A stretch of DNA of 64,000 nucleotides from Streptomyces gilvus (GTDB lineage: Bacteria; Actinomycetota; Actinomycetes; Streptomycetales; Streptomycetaceae): assembly GCF_022513565.1 (NCBI RefSeq), contig NZ_JAKWBE010000024.1, forward strand, positions 1 through 64,000, written 5' to 3'. Under the pieces are notes generated by a model. That model was given only the letters and a program-made list of their open reading frames with translations. It did no database searches and was not told where the DNA came from. Both the position numbers and the translations under genes were made by a program. Of this stretch, positions 41,589 through 50,394 are shown piece by piece (position 1 is the stretch's first letter; every line of letters begins with the position of its first letter).

Positions 41589-42806
41589 GTGTTCGCCCCT
41601 CGCACCGCCGCCTGGCCCCTCGTCGCCCTTTTCACCGCCGGGTACCTCGCCCCCTACCTGCTCCCCACCACGGTCGGCCGCCTGGACTCGGGCCTGCCCC
41701 TGAGCGCGACCCAGGCCGGCGCCCTCGGCAGCGCCCTGCTGCTGAGCTCGGCGGCGGCGGGCTTCGTCCTCGCCTCACGGGTCGACCGGATCGGGGCCCG
41801 CGCCCTGGCCCGCGTCGGCCTGACCCTCGCCGTCCTCGGCTACGGCATCGCCGCGCTGACCGGCAGCGTCCCGGCCGTCGTCCTCGGCGCCCTGATCGGC
41901 GGCTTCGGCTCCGGTACGGCGACGACGGTGGCCGCCACCGGAATCGCCGCCCAGCCCGACCCGCACCGCACGACCACGGTGGGCCTGCTCGGCGTTTCCG
42001 CGCTCGCCGGCGCCGTCTATCTGGCGGTCCCCCACCTCGGCCCGGGCCACGGCCAGCCGCTCGCGGCGATCGCCCTGACCGCGCTCGCCGTCTGGCCGCT
42101 CACCGGCCGCCTCCCGGTCCGTACGGCCGCCGCGCACAGCCCCCTCGGCGGCACCCGGCTCCCCCACCGACGCTCGGGCGCGGTCCTCGCCGCCACGATG
42201 CTCTGCTGGTCCCTCGCCCAGAACGCCCTGTGGGGCGTCAGCGGCCGGATCGGCCTGTCCCAGGCGCATCTGACGGAGGCCACCGTCGGCGCGGTCTTCG
42301 CGGTGGCGCTCGGCGCGGGCCTGCTGGGCGTGACGGTCGCGGGCGCGGTGGGGCCGCGCTTCGGACGGGCGGTGCCGGTCGGGGCCGGTACGGCGGTCAT
42401 CGCGGGCTGCATCGTGCTCAGCGCGTCCGCGACGGGCCTGGGCTCTTTCGCGACCGGTGAGATCGCGTGGAACCTGCTCTACCCCGTCGTGCTGTCGTAC
42501 GTCATCGGGCTGGCTGCGTGTCTGGATCCGCGGGGGCGTTGGGCTGTGCTGGTGGGGTCGGCGTCTTCGTTGGGGACGGCGGCGGGGCCCCTCACGGGGA
42601 GTGTGCTGTCCGCGCAGGCCGGGTTTCCGGTGATGGGGGCTGTGTTGGCGGTGGGGTTGCTCGTGATCGCCGTTCCCATGGCCGTAGTCGCATCACGCGC
42701 TGGCCGGTGGGGGCTTGTCACGCCCCGCGGCGGAGCCGCACATCAGCACTGCCCCGCGCCCCTTTCGGGGCGCGAGACAGCGCCGGATGTTGCCACGGCG
42801 GCCTAG
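41589..42806 (+). CDS. MFS transporter, 12-segment type
   Basis: The roughly 405-aa membrane protein has about twelve hydrophobic segments; RVDRIGARALARVGLTL corresponds to the loop 2-3 motif. I chose GTG 41589 (VFAPRTAAWPL); the alternative TTG at 41508 adds a non-membrane lead. The last residues (TPRGGAAHQHCPAPLSGRE) are translated from a dispersed intergenic repeat (42713-42774), so the original C-terminus has been replaced or extended. The stop overlaps the convergent deaminase stop. Substrate unknown. Confidence 0.8.
   Translation: MFAPRTAAWPLVALFTAGYLAPYLLPTTVGRLDSGLPLSATQAGALGSALLLSSAAAGFVLASRVDRIGARALARVGLTLAVLGYGIAALTGSVPAVVLGALIGGFGSGTATTVAATGIAAQPDPHRTTTVGLLGVSALAGAVYLAVPHLGPGHGQPLAAIALTALAVWPLTGRLPVRTAAAHSPLGGTRLPHRRSGAVLAATMLCWSLAQNALWGVSGRIGLSQAHLTEATVGAVFAVALGAGLLGVTVAGAVGPRFGRAVPVGAGTAVIAGCIVLSASATGLGSFATGEIAWNLLYPVVLSYVIGLAACLDPRGRWAVLVGSASSLGTAAGPLTGSVLSAQAGFPVMGAVLAVGLLVIAVPMAVVASRAGRWGLVTPRGGAAHQHCPAPLSGRETAPDVATAA
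42713..42774. repeat. Dispersed Streptomyces repeat, copy 2 (inverted, inside a coding end)
   Basis: Read on the minus strand, a perfect CGCGCCCC/GGGGCGCG hairpin leads into GCGGGGCAGTGCTGATGTGC, then GGCTCCGCCGCG and GGGCGTGACAAG. It is the same element as at 22932-22992. Here it forms the last coding bases of the MFS gene. Confidence 0.65.
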
Positions 42807-43792
42807 AACTCGTAGGCCTCCACCTCGGCCAGGTAGCGGGCCCGGCGCTCCTCGTCGTCCTCCAGGAAGGACGCGAGGAAGGAGTTGCGGGCCAGGGTGC
42901 GCAGGTGGTCCGCGGACAGGCCCAGGACACGCTGGACGGAGTCGAAGTTGTCGCCCGCGTAGCCGCCGAAGTAGGCCGGGTCGTCGGAGTTGACCGTGCA
43001 CATCAGGCCCGCGTCGAGCATCGCCGGGAGGGGGTGGTCGGCGAGGGTGTCGACCGTGCGGAGGCGGACGTTGGACAGCGGGCACAGGGTCAGCGGGATC
43101 CGCTCCCGCACCAGCCGCTCGACCAGCGCCGGGTCCTCCACGCACCGCAGCCCGTGGTCGACCCGCTCGACGCCGAGCACGTCCAGCGCCTCGGTGATGT
43201 ACTCCGGCGGCCCCTCCTCACCGGCGTGCGCCACGCGCCGCAGTCCGAGAGCGGCGGCGGCCTCGTACACCTCGCGGAACTTCGCCGGCGGATGCCCGAC
43301 CTCCGCCGAGTCGAGGCCGACGCCGGTGATCCGGTCCAGGTGCGGCTTCGCGGCGTGCAGGGTCTCCAGGGCCGACTCGGCGGACTCGTCGCGCAGGAAG
43401 CAGAGGATGAGCCGGGTGGAGACGCCGTGGTTCGCCTCGCTGCTCCCCAGCGCCCGCCACAGCCCCTCGACGACCGTCCCCATCTCCACGCCCCGCGCGA
43501 GATGCGCCTGCGGGTCGAAGAAGATCTCCGCGTGCCGGACGCCCTGCGTGGCGGCGCGGGCGAGGTAGGCGTTGGCCAGGTCCTCGAAGTCCCGCTCGGT
43601 TCGCAGGACGGCCATCAGCTCGTAGTACAGGTTCAGGAAGGACTGGAGGTCCGCGAAGTCGTACGCCTCGCGGAGTGTGTCGGTGTCGGCGTACGGCAGC
43701 TCGACGCCGTTGCGGGCGGCCAGCTCGAAAGCCAGCTCCGGCTCCAGGGTTCCTTCGATGTGGAGGTGCAGTTCTGCTTTGGGGAGGGGCAT
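42803..43792 (-). CDS. Adenine deaminase (adenosine-deaminase superfamily)
   Basis: The 329-aa zinc enzyme has HLHIEGTLEP metal ligands, VAHAGEEGPPEY (third His and catalytic Glu), VDHGLRC and VNSDDPAYFGG (Asp ligands). The GEEGPPEYI and SDDPAYFGGY motifs, and the internal STRLILCFLRD, are characteristic of the bacterial/fungal adenine deaminase branch (Aah1-like) rather than true adenosine deaminases, which have GEA/G and SLNTDDP. It probably converts adenine to hypoxanthine for purine salvage. ATG 43792 follows a purine-rich site; rnz ends 20 bp upstream. Confidence 0.85.
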   Translation of the reverse strand: MPLPKAELHLHIEGTLEPELAFELAARNGVELPYADTDTLREAYDFADLQSFLNLYYELMAVLRTERDFEDLANAYLARAATQGVRHAEIFFDPQAHLARGVEMGTVVEGLWRALGSSEANHGVSTRLILCFLRDESAESALETLHAAKPHLDRITGVGLDSAEVGHPPAKFREVYEAAAALGLRRVAHAGEEGPPEYITEALDVLGVERVDHGLRCVEDPALVERLVRERIPLTLCPLSNVRLRTVDTLADHPLPAMLDAGLMCTVNSDDPAYFGGYAGDNFDSVQRVLGLSADHLRTLARNSFLASFLEDDEERRARYLAEVEAYEF

Positions 43793-43812
43793 CGCAGTAT
43801 CGTACGGGTGAT

Positions 43813-44718
43813 TTACCGACGTTTCGGAACCGGGATCCGCAGCAGGTCGTGCGCCACCGTCAGCTCGCCCTCGAAGCCGGCCGCGCGCGCCTGCCGTTCG
43901 AACTCCTCGGGGTCGGTGTAGCGCTGGCTGAAGTGCGTCAGCACCAGATGCCGTACGCCGGCGTCCCGGGCCACGCGGGCCGCCTGGCCGGCGGTGAGGT
44001 GGCCGTGTTCGGTGGCGAGGCCGGTGTCCTGGTCGAGGAAGGTCGACTCGATGACGAGCAGGTCGACGCCGTCCGCGAGCGCGTGCACGCCGTCGCAGAG
44101 ACGGGTGTCCATGACGAACGCGAACCGCTGGCCGCGGCGGACCTCGCTGACGTCGTCGAGCGAGACGCCGTCCAGTGAGCCCTCGCGCTGGAGGCGGCCG
44201 ACGTCCGGGCCCTTGACACCGTGCGCGGCGAGACGGTCGGGGAGCATACGGCGGCCGTCGGGTTCGGTGAGGCGGTAGCCGTAGGACTCGACGGGGTGGG
44301 AGAGCCGGCGGGCCTCCAGCGTGTAGGCCGGGGTGGCGGCCAGCGGGCCGTCCGTGTCGATGGGGGCCTCGGTGAGCGCGACCGTCTCGCGGTACGCCGT
44401 CGCGTACCGCAGGCGGTCGAAGAAGCGTTGCCCGCTGCGCGGGTAGTGGGCGGTGATCTCGTGCGGGACCTGGTCGAGGTTGATCCGCTGGATCACGCCG
44501 GCGAGGCCGAGGGAGTGGTCGCCGTGGAAGTGGGTGACGCAGACGCGGTTCAGGTCGTGCGCGGCGACCCCGGCGCGCAGCATCTGGCGCTGGGTGCCCT
44601 CGCCGGGGTCGAAGAGGATGCCCTCGCCGTCCCAGCGCAGCAGGTAGCCGTTGTGGTTGCGGTGCCGGGTCGGGACCTGGCTGGCTGTGCCGAGGACGAC
44701 CACTTCACGTACCGACAC
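43813..44718 (-). CDS. rnz: Ribonuclease Z (tRNA 3' endonuclease)
   Basis: The 301-aa metallo-beta-lactamase-fold nuclease matures tRNA 3' ends. The zinc motif is THFHGDHSLGL (HxHxDH), preceded by DPGEGTQRQM; a later VLTHFSQRY carries another ligand. GTG at 44718, 6 bp after the HIT gene stop, indicating co-transcription. Length is normal for the short bacterial form. Confidence 0.94.
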   Translation of the reverse strand: MSVREVVVLGTASQVPTRHRNHNGYLLRWDGEGILFDPGEGTQRQMLRAGVAAHDLNRVCVTHFHGDHSLGLAGVIQRINLDQVPHEITAHYPRSGQRFFDRLRYATAYRETVALTEAPIDTDGPLAATPAYTLEARRLSHPVESYGYRLTEPDGRRMLPDRLAAHGVKGPDVGRLQREGSLDGVSLDDVSEVRRGQRFAFVMDTRLCDGVHALADGVDLLVIESTFLDQDTGLATEHGHLTAGQAARVARDAGVRHLVLTHFSQRYTDPEEFERQARAAGFEGELTVAHDLLRIPVPKRR

Positions 44719-44724
44719 GGTCGG

Positions 44725-45078
44725 TCACCCGGGGGGCCACTGGAGGCCGCGGCCGCCGAGGACGTGGGCGTGGGCGTGGAAGACGGTCTGGCCCGCGCCG
44801 GCGCCGGTGTTGAAGACGACGCGGTAGCTCTCGAGCTTCTCGTCGTCCGCCACCGCTTGCGCTTCGCGGAGGAGGTCGGCGGCGACCTCCGGTGCGCCGC
44901 TCGCGAGCGCGGCGGCGTTCTCGTAGTGGACCCTGGGGATGATCAGGATGTGGGTGGGGGCCTGGGGGTTGATGTCCCGGAAGGCGACGGTGGTCTCTGT
45001 CTCGCGGACGATCGTCGCGGGGACGTGCCCTTCCACGATCTTGCAGAACAGGCAGTCGTCCTGCGGTTCCCCGGCCAT
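44725..45078 (-). CDS. HIT-family nucleotide-binding hydrolase
   Basis: The 117-aa histidine-triad protein has the catalytic motif VFHAHAHVLGG (HxHxH) near residue 103 and the N-terminal CLFCKIVEG. It belongs to the HinT-like purine nucleoside phosphoramidase group. ATG 45078 follows GGAGG. It sits between tricorn (52 bp upstream) and rnz on one strand, a block I recall as conserved in Streptomyces. Confidence 0.93.
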   Translation of the reverse strand: MAGEPQDDCLFCKIVEGHVPATIVRETETTVAFRDINPQAPTHILIIPRVHYENAAALASGAPEVAADLLREAQAVADDEKLESYRVVFNTGAGAGQTVFHAHAHVLGGRGLQWPPG

Positions 45079-45130
45079 GTGCCCTCCTGAACAGCGGTGA
45101 TCGGATGTGGGGCAACTCTATCGTCGGCGG

Positions 45131-48100
45131 TCAGCTGGGCAGACCCGGCGGGGTTTTCGCCGGGGTCGTCTCCAGTGCCTCCAGCGCGAGCCTGATGGCC
45201 TCGTCCAGTTGTACGTCCCGGCCCGCCGCGTGGTCCTGGGGGCGCTGGACGACCTCCACGTCCGGGTCGACGCCGTGGTTCTCCACGCCCCAGCCGTAAC
45301 CCTCCAGCCAGAACGCGTACTTCGGCTGGGTGACCAGGGTGCCGTCGACCAGGCGGTAGCGGCTGTCGATGCCGATGACCCCGCCCCAGGTGCGGGTGCC
45401 GACGACCGGGCCCAGGCCCAGGGCCTTGATCGCGGCGTTGACGATGTCGCCGTCGGAGCCGGAGAACTCGTTGGCCACGGCGATCACCGGGCCGCGGGGG
45501 GCGTCCTCGGGGTAGCTGTAGGGGCGCAGGCCGCGTGGCAGGTCCCAGCCGACGATCCTGCGGGCCAGCTTCTCGACGACCAGCTGGGAGGTGTGGCCGC
45601 CGCGGTTCTCGCGGACGTCGACGACCAGGCCCTCGCGGGCCACCTCGATGCGCAGGTCGCGGTGGATCTGGGCCCAGCCGGGGGCCTGCATGTCGGGGAC
45701 GTGGAGGTAGCCGAGGCGGCCGTCGGAGCGGTCGTGGACGTAGGCGCGGCGGTCGGTGACCCAGGCGTGGTAGCGCAGGGGTTCCTCGTCGGCGACGGGG
45801 ACGACGACGGCGTGCCGGGCATCGCCGCCGCCGGAGGGGAGGATCGTCAGCTCGACGGGTTTGCCGGCCGTCCCGACCAGGAGGGGGCCGGGTCCGGTGA
45901 CCGGGTCCACCGAGCGGCCGGCGACCGCGACGATCGCGTCGCCGGCGCGGACCGCGACACCGGGCGCGGCCAGCGGGGAGCGGGCGTCGGGGTCGGAGGT
46001 CTCGGCGGGCAGGATGCGGTCGATGCGCCAACGGCCGTCCTCGTGGCGGGAGATGTCGGCGCCGAGCAGACCCTGGCGCTCGCCGTTGCCGTAGCCGCCG
46101 CGCGGGGTGACGTAGGCGTGGGAGGTGCCGAGTTCGCCCTGGACCTCCCAGAGGAGGTCGACGAGGTCGTCGTGGGCGGCGACGCGGTCGAGGACGGGCC
46201 GGTAGCGGTCCAGGACGGCGTCCCAGTCGACGCCGCCGAGGTCGGGGCGCCAGAAGTTGTCCCGCATGAGGCGGCCGGTCTCGTCGTACATCTGGCGCCA
46301 CTCGGCGGCGGGGTCGACGGTGTGGCGGACGCGGCCGAGGTCGACGGTGATGTTGCTGTCGCTGTCGTCGTCGTTCGACGCGCGCCGGTCGCTGGGGACG
46401 ACCTTGAGCTTGTCGTCGGTCCACAGCAGGACGCGCTTGCCGTCGCCGCTGACGGCGAAGTGGTCGGCGTCGGAGGCGAGGTGCTCGATGCGCTGCTGGG
46501 CCAGGTCGTAGCGTTCCAGGGCGGTCCTGGGGTCCGGGTCGTCCGGGGTGGCCCGGGAGGCGCCGAGGACGCCGCGCACGGGGTGGCGCAGCCACAGCAC
46601 GCCGTCCTTGGCGGCGCGCAGGGTGGAGTAGCGGGCGGCCTCGACCGGGAAGGGCACGATCCGGTCGGCGAGTCCCTCGAGGTCGACACGGGTGCTGGGG
46701 GTGCCCTCGCTGTCGGGGGTCTCCTCCTTGTCCGGGGCGTCGAAGGGACGGCCGTGGCGCTGCGGTCCGAACGGGGACGGGGTGGTCGCGGCGAGCGGGA
46801 TCAGGTGCGGGCGGGAGCCGCCGACGAAGGCGAGGTCGAAGACGTGCTCGTCGTAGACCGGGTCGAAGGAGCGCGCGGAGAGGAAGGCGAGGTGCTTGCC
46901 GTCGAGGGTGAACGCCGGCGAGTAGTCGCGGAAGCGGAGCGGGGTGGCCTCGGTGACCGACAGGTCGGTGGTGTTGGCCAGGCGCAGCTGCCGCAGCGGG
47001 CGCGGGCCGGGGTGGGACCAGGCGAGCCAGCCGGAGTCGGGTGAGAAGACCAGGCCCGAGACGTCCCCGTCGGTGGAGCGGTCGACCTCGCGGACCTCGC
47101 CGGTGTCCCGCTCGACGAGCAGGACGCGTCCGTCGTGCGCGGCGACGGCGACGCGGCCGCCGTCGGGGGCCACGGCGAGGTCGAGGACCCGGCCGAGCTG
47201 TCCGGCGGCCAGCCGGCGCGGGGTGGCGCCGGGGGCGGTGCCGGTCGCGGGGGCGAACTCCAGGGCGTCGTCGCCCTCGGCGTCGGTGACCCAGACGACG
47301 TGTTCCTCGCCGTCCACCCGGAAGGTGCGCGGCAGCCGGGCCCGTACGCCGGGTTCGGCGGCCAGGGCGCGGGCGGGGCCGGAGCGATGGGTGACCCAGT
47401 GCACGGAGCCGCGGACGGCGACCGCGCTGCCGCGGGCGGTGTGGTCGGGGTGCGCGGAGCCGAACCAGCGGGCGGCGTTCACCGGGAAGGGCTGCAGGTC
47501 GAGCCGGGGGCCGCCGAGCCGGATGTCCAGGCGGCGCGGTTCGGCGGTGTCCAGGTCGTCGAGGATCCACAGCTCACCGGCTGCCGCGTAGACCAGCCGG
47601 GTGCCGTCGCCGGCGAGGTGGCGGGCGTAGAAGCCGTCGATGGGGGTGTGCCGGCGCAGGTCGGAGCCGTCGGCGAGGGAGGAGTAGACGGCGCCGACGC
47701 CCTCGTGGTCGGAGAGGAAGGCGATCCGGTCGCCGGTCCAGACAGGGCTCTCGAGGTTGCCGTCCACGTCCTCGTGCAGGCGCACGAACTCGCCGTCGCC
47801 GTCCCGGTCGATCCACAGCTTGCCCGCCGTGCCGCCCCGGTACCGCTTCCACCAGGCCGCCTCGCGGCCCATGGGCGCGGAAAGCAGGACGGTGGACGGG
47901 CCGAAGGCCACGTGGCCGACGGGGCCGTAGGGCAGGGTGGCCGCCGGGCCGCCGTCGAGCGGAATCGCCCGCGCCCAGCTGCGGCGCAGGCTGGCCTGGC
48001 CCTGGGTGCTGATGGCGAGGACGTCTCCGTCCGGGGTCCAGCCGCGCACCTGGGTGCGTGAACTGCCCCAGTAGGTCAGGCGTTTCGCGGGGCCGCCGTC

Positions 48101-48331
48101 GATCGGGGCCACATGGACCTCGGGGGCGCCGTCGCGGGTGGAGGTCCAGGCGACGGTGGTGCCGTCGGGCGAGATACGGGGGTGGTTCACCGGCACGTTG
48201 TCCGCGCTGACCCGCCAGGCACGGCCGCCGTCGAGGGGGGCGAGCCACACGTCGTCCTCGGCGGTGAAGGCGAGCAACTCGCCGTGCAGGTGCGGGAACC
48301 GGAGATACGCGGGGGCTGCGGGCTGCGTCAC
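45131..48331 (-). CDS. Tricorn protease homologue (S41 family)
   Basis: The 1066-aa cytosolic oligomeric protease degrades peptides released by the proteasome. An N-terminal pair of beta-propellers (about residues 1-650; repeated WxSD/Gxx segments starting YLRFPHLHGELLAFTAEDDVW in parts) is followed by a PDZ domain and a C-terminal S41 serine protease core. The catalytic Ser is in NEFSGSDGDIVN, and DVRENRGGHTSQ and YSYPEDAP lie nearby. GTG start at 48331. A 216-bp MITE ends 9 bp upstream, and no clear Shine-Dalgarno sequence remains, so expression may depend on the MITE end. Confidence 0.93.
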   Translation of the reverse strand: MTQPAAPAYLRFPHLHGELLAFTAEDDVWLAPLDGGRAWRVSADNVPVNHPRISPDGTTVAWTSTRDGAPEVHVAPIDGGPAKRLTYWGSSRTQVRGWTPDGDVLAISTQGQASLRRSWARAIPLDGGPAATLPYGPVGHVAFGPSTVLLSAPMGREAAWWKRYRGGTAGKLWIDRDGDGEFVRLHEDVDGNLESPVWTGDRIAFLSDHEGVGAVYSSLADGSDLRRHTPIDGFYARHLAGDGTRLVYAAAGELWILDDLDTAEPRRLDIRLGGPRLDLQPFPVNAARWFGSAHPDHTARGSAVAVRGSVHWVTHRSGPARALAAEPGVRARLPRTFRVDGEEHVVWVTDAEGDDALEFAPATGTAPGATPRRLAAGQLGRVLDLAVAPDGGRVAVAAHDGRVLLVERDTGEVREVDRSTDGDVSGLVFSPDSGWLAWSHPGPRPLRQLRLANTTDLSVTEATPLRFRDYSPAFTLDGKHLAFLSARSFDPVYDEHVFDLAFVGGSRPHLIPLAATTPSPFGPQRHGRPFDAPDKEETPDSEGTPSTRVDLEGLADRIVPFPVEAARYSTLRAAKDGVLWLRHPVRGVLGASRATPDDPDPRTALERYDLAQQRIEHLASDADHFAVSGDGKRVLLWTDDKLKVVPSDRRASNDDDSDSNITVDLGRVRHTVDPAAEWRQMYDETGRLMRDNFWRPDLGGVDWDAVLDRYRPVLDRVAAHDDLVDLLWEVQGELGTSHAYVTPRGGYGNGERQGLLGADISRHEDGRWRIDRILPAETSDPDARSPLAAPGVAVRAGDAIVAVAGRSVDPVTGPGPLLVGTAGKPVELTILPSGGGDARHAVVVPVADEEPLRYHAWVTDRRAYVHDRSDGRLGYLHVPDMQAPGWAQIHRDLRIEVAREGLVVDVRENRGGHTSQLVVEKLARRIVGWDLPRGLRPYSYPEDAPRGPVIAVANEFSGSDGDIVNAAIKALGLGPVVGTRTWGGVIGIDSRYRLVDGTLVTQPKYAFWLEGYGWGVENHGVDPDVEVVQRPQDHAAGRDVQLDEAIRLALEALETTPAKTPPGLPS

Positions 48332-48340
48332 ACGATCACT

Positions 48341-48556
48341 CTAGGGCCTGCCTGACAATTCCCGTCGTCCGCCCGGAGGGCGGGCCGCGCGGCGGCATGG
48401 GGGTCCCCCCGCGCGAGGTTGTTCGAGCGTGGGGGAGCGTGCGATCGCAAGGCGCCGGAGCGCCCTCGTGGCGGAGCCACGTGGGCGGTTCGGCAACGCC
48501 GCGAGCATGCGTGCCAGGCGTCGCGCGGCAGACGGGAATTGTCAGGCAGGCCCTAG
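48341..48556. mobile_element. MITE-like element with perfect 26-bp terminal inverted repeats
   Basis: The 216-bp element has termini that begin CTAGGGCCTGCCTGACAATT and end with the exact inverse over 26 bp (48341-48366 and 48531-48556). There is no open frame for a transposase. The terminal CTAG or TA could be a target-site duplication, as in IS5/IS630-type elements; it cannot be resolved because it is palindromic. The internal part contains a CATGGGGGTCCCCCC segment and GCGTGGGGGAG, common in Streptomyces repeats. Confidence 0.8.
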
Positions 48557-48589
48557 CGCAGCCGCCGCGCTGCCGGGCAGCGGTTTGGA

Positions 48590-49150
48590 TCACTTGCCCT
48601 GGACCGGCCAGCACTTCGGGTCGCCCTTGCACCAGATGGTCCGCGTGACGGTCACGGTGACGGTGGCGCCGGGCTGGTTGCCGTTGCCGCCGCTGGGGTT
48701 GTTCACGATCGGGGAGGGCGTGGAGGTGCAGTCGCCGAGCCCGGAGACGTGGAACAGGGTTTTGCCGCCGACCTTGGCCGTCAGATCGCCGCGCACACAG
48801 GCGCCGTCCACGGCGCGGGTGACCTTGCCGGAGACGGTGATGTCCTTGCCGTCCTTGGTCTGCCCCTGGCAGTCGACGTTGGCGACGGTGGTCTCGCTCG
48901 CGCTGGGCATGGTGCGGTGACTGGTGTTGTTGTTGCCGTAGTTGGAGGTGCAGCTGAGCCACTGCACGTCGATGTGGTGCCGCTTCAGTTCCTTGGTCGC
49001 GGTCTGGTCGGTGGTGTACGCGACGGCCGCGGTGCCGAGCCCACCGGGATCACAGGCCACGGCCCCTCCGACGGCCACGACGGCAAGCCCCGCCACGGCC
49101 GCCACCCGTCGTGCCGGTGGCCGTCGCCAACTGCGCCTCAACGCCCCCAT
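48590..49150 (-). CDS. Predicted lipoprotein, DUF4333-like
   Basis: The 186-aa protein has an Arg-rich N-terminus, a hydrophobic stretch and a lipobox-like GGAVAC, so Cys33 may be lipidated. The mature part contains KELKRHHIDVQWLSCTSN and VDCQGQTKDGKDITVSGKV in pieces, with VDGACVRGDLTAKVGGK, resembling small secreted DUF4333-type domains, and a Gly/Asn/Pro-rich linker to a VTVTVTRTIWCKGDPKCWP tail. Function unknown. ATG at 49150. Upstream gene to the MITE and tricorn on the same strand. Confidence 0.75.
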   Translation of the reverse strand: MGALRRSWRRPPARRVAAVAGLAVVAVGGAVACDPGGLGTAAVAYTTDQTATKELKRHHIDVQWLSCTSNYGNNNTSHRTMPSASETTVANVDCQGQTKDGKDITVSGKVTRAVDGACVRGDLTAKVGGKTLFHVSGLGDCTSTPSPIVNNPSGGNGNQPGATVTVTVTRTIWCKGDPKCWPVQGK

Positions 49151-49235
49151 GAAGGGCAGCCTGCCACCGAGTCCGCGTCCGCGGAAGGGCGCGTACGGTC
49201 ATTGGAGCGCCCCCCGAGGAGGAGCCGGCCGGGCC

Positions 49236-49628
49236 TCAGGTCCGCAGCAGCAGCCACTCCTGCAGCTCCACCAAGTTCCCCTCGGGGTCCTTGAGATGGG
49301 CCACGCGCATGCGGTCGGTCATCGGGGCGGGGCCGTGCACCACGGTGGCCCCGCGCTCCGTGATCCGCTCGCAGTAGGCGTCGAGGTCGTCGACGCGCAG
49401 CACCACGAGCGAGCGGTGGCCGGTGGCGGTGTCGCCCAGTTCGTCCAGGACCTCGGCCATCATCGAGCGGTCCTGCAGGGCGATCCCCGCCGACCCCGTG
49501 GCCGGGCTGAACTTCTCGTACGGTCCCGCGCTCGCCCCGGACTGCGGCTTCAGGCCGAGGACGTCGGCGTAGAAGCGGTAGCAGGCAGGGAAGTCGGTGA
49601 CGAGGAGGCGGACTTGGGCGAGTTCCAC
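49236..49628 (-). CDS. VOC-superfamily (glyoxalase-like) protein
   Basis: The 130-aa protein has paired beta-alpha-beta-beta-beta units: VRLLVTDFPACYRFYADVLGL at the N-terminus and VAHLKDPEGNLVELQEWL at the C-terminus, with His and Glu positions typical of metal-binding VOC proteins. Substrate unknown. GTG start 49628 after GGGGGA, 19 bp downstream of rsmE, so probably the last gene of the NPD-rsmE-VOC set. Confidence 0.83.
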   Translation of the reverse strand: MELAQVRLLVTDFPACYRFYADVLGLKPQSGASAGPYEKFSPATGSAGIALQDRSMMAEVLDELGDTATGHRSLVVLRVDDLDAYCERITERGATVVHGPAPMTDRMRVAHLKDPEGNLVELQEWLLLRT

Positions 49629-49647
49629 GTGGGTCCCCCGTGGGTGG

Positions 49648-50394
49648 TCAGGACCAGCGGCCGGTGCGGCCCAGGAGCAGGGCCGCGGCCGCGGTGCCGG
49701 CGGTCGACGTACGCAGCACGGTAGGCCCCAGCACGTACGCCTTCGCACCCGCCTCCTCGAACAGCGCCAACTCGTCCTTGGAGACGCCCCCTTCGGGGCC
49801 GACGACCAGCACGATCTCGCCCCGGTCGGGGAGTTCGGCGGTGGCCAGGTGCTCGCTGCGGTGCTCGAAGTCGGAGTGCAGGACGGCGGCGAGGTCGGCT
49901 TCGGCGAGAAGTGCGGCAACCTGTCGGGTCGTCGCCGCGTCCGCGATCTCGGGGAAGCGGACCCGCCGGGACTGCTTGCCGGCCTCCCGGGCGGTGGCCC
50001 GCCACTTGGCGAGCGCCTTCAGTCCGCGCTCGCCCCTCCACTGGGTGATGCAGCGGGCGGCCTGCCAGGGCACGATCGCGTCGACGCCGACCTCGGTCAT
50101 GGTCTCCACGGCCAGTTCGCCCCGGTCGCCCTTGGGCAGGGCCTGGACGACCGTGATGCGCGGGGCGGGCTCCGGCTCCTCGGACACCGAGACGATGCGG
50201 ACGATCAGCCGGTCCTTGCCCTCGGTGCCGGTCACCTCGCAGTCCGCGTGCCGGCCGGCGCCGTCGGTGAGGACGACCTCCTCGCCGGGCTGCAGCCGCT
50301 TCACGGAGACCGCGTGCCGGCCCTCGGCGCCGTCGAGGACGTACGGACCGGCGCCGGCCGGCAGGTCCTCGGCGACGAACACCGGTGCGGTCAT
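49648..50394 (-). CDS. rsmE: 16S rRNA m3U1498 methyltransferase RsmE
   Basis: The 248-aa SPOUT-class methyltransferase modifies U1498 of 16S rRNA. The C-terminal trefoil-knot motifs are VVGPEGGVSKDELALFEEAG and VLGPTVLRTSTAGTAA in parts. The N-terminal PUA-like domain contains GRHAVSVKRLQPGEEV. The ATG at 50394 overlaps the upstream NPD stop (ATGA), so the two are co-translated. In other actinobacteria rsmE follows dnaJ directly; here the NPD gene lies between. Confidence 0.94.
   Translation of the reverse strand: MTAPVFVAEDLPAGAGPYVLDGAEGRHAVSVKRLQPGEEVVLTDGAGRHADCEVTGTEGKDRLIVRIVSVSEEPEPAPRITVVQALPKGDRGELAVETMTEVGVDAIVPWQAARCITQWRGERGLKALAKWRATAREAGKQSRRVRFPEIADAATTRQVAALLAEADLAAVLHSDFEHRSEHLATAELPDRGEIVLVVGPEGGVSKDELALFEEAGAKAYVLGPTVLRTSTAGTAAAALLLGRTGRWS

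Noticed and set aside
44943..47570. 875-aa Arg/Pro-rich frame overlapping tricorn
   Set aside because: Same strand as tricorn but another frame; composition is pure RP/RG filler, typical of shifted reading of GC-rich DNA.
48590..48962. Alternative frames inside the lipoprotein gene
   Set aside because: No start signals and Gln/Arg-rich shadow composition; the 186-aa frame has a lipobox and sensible composition.
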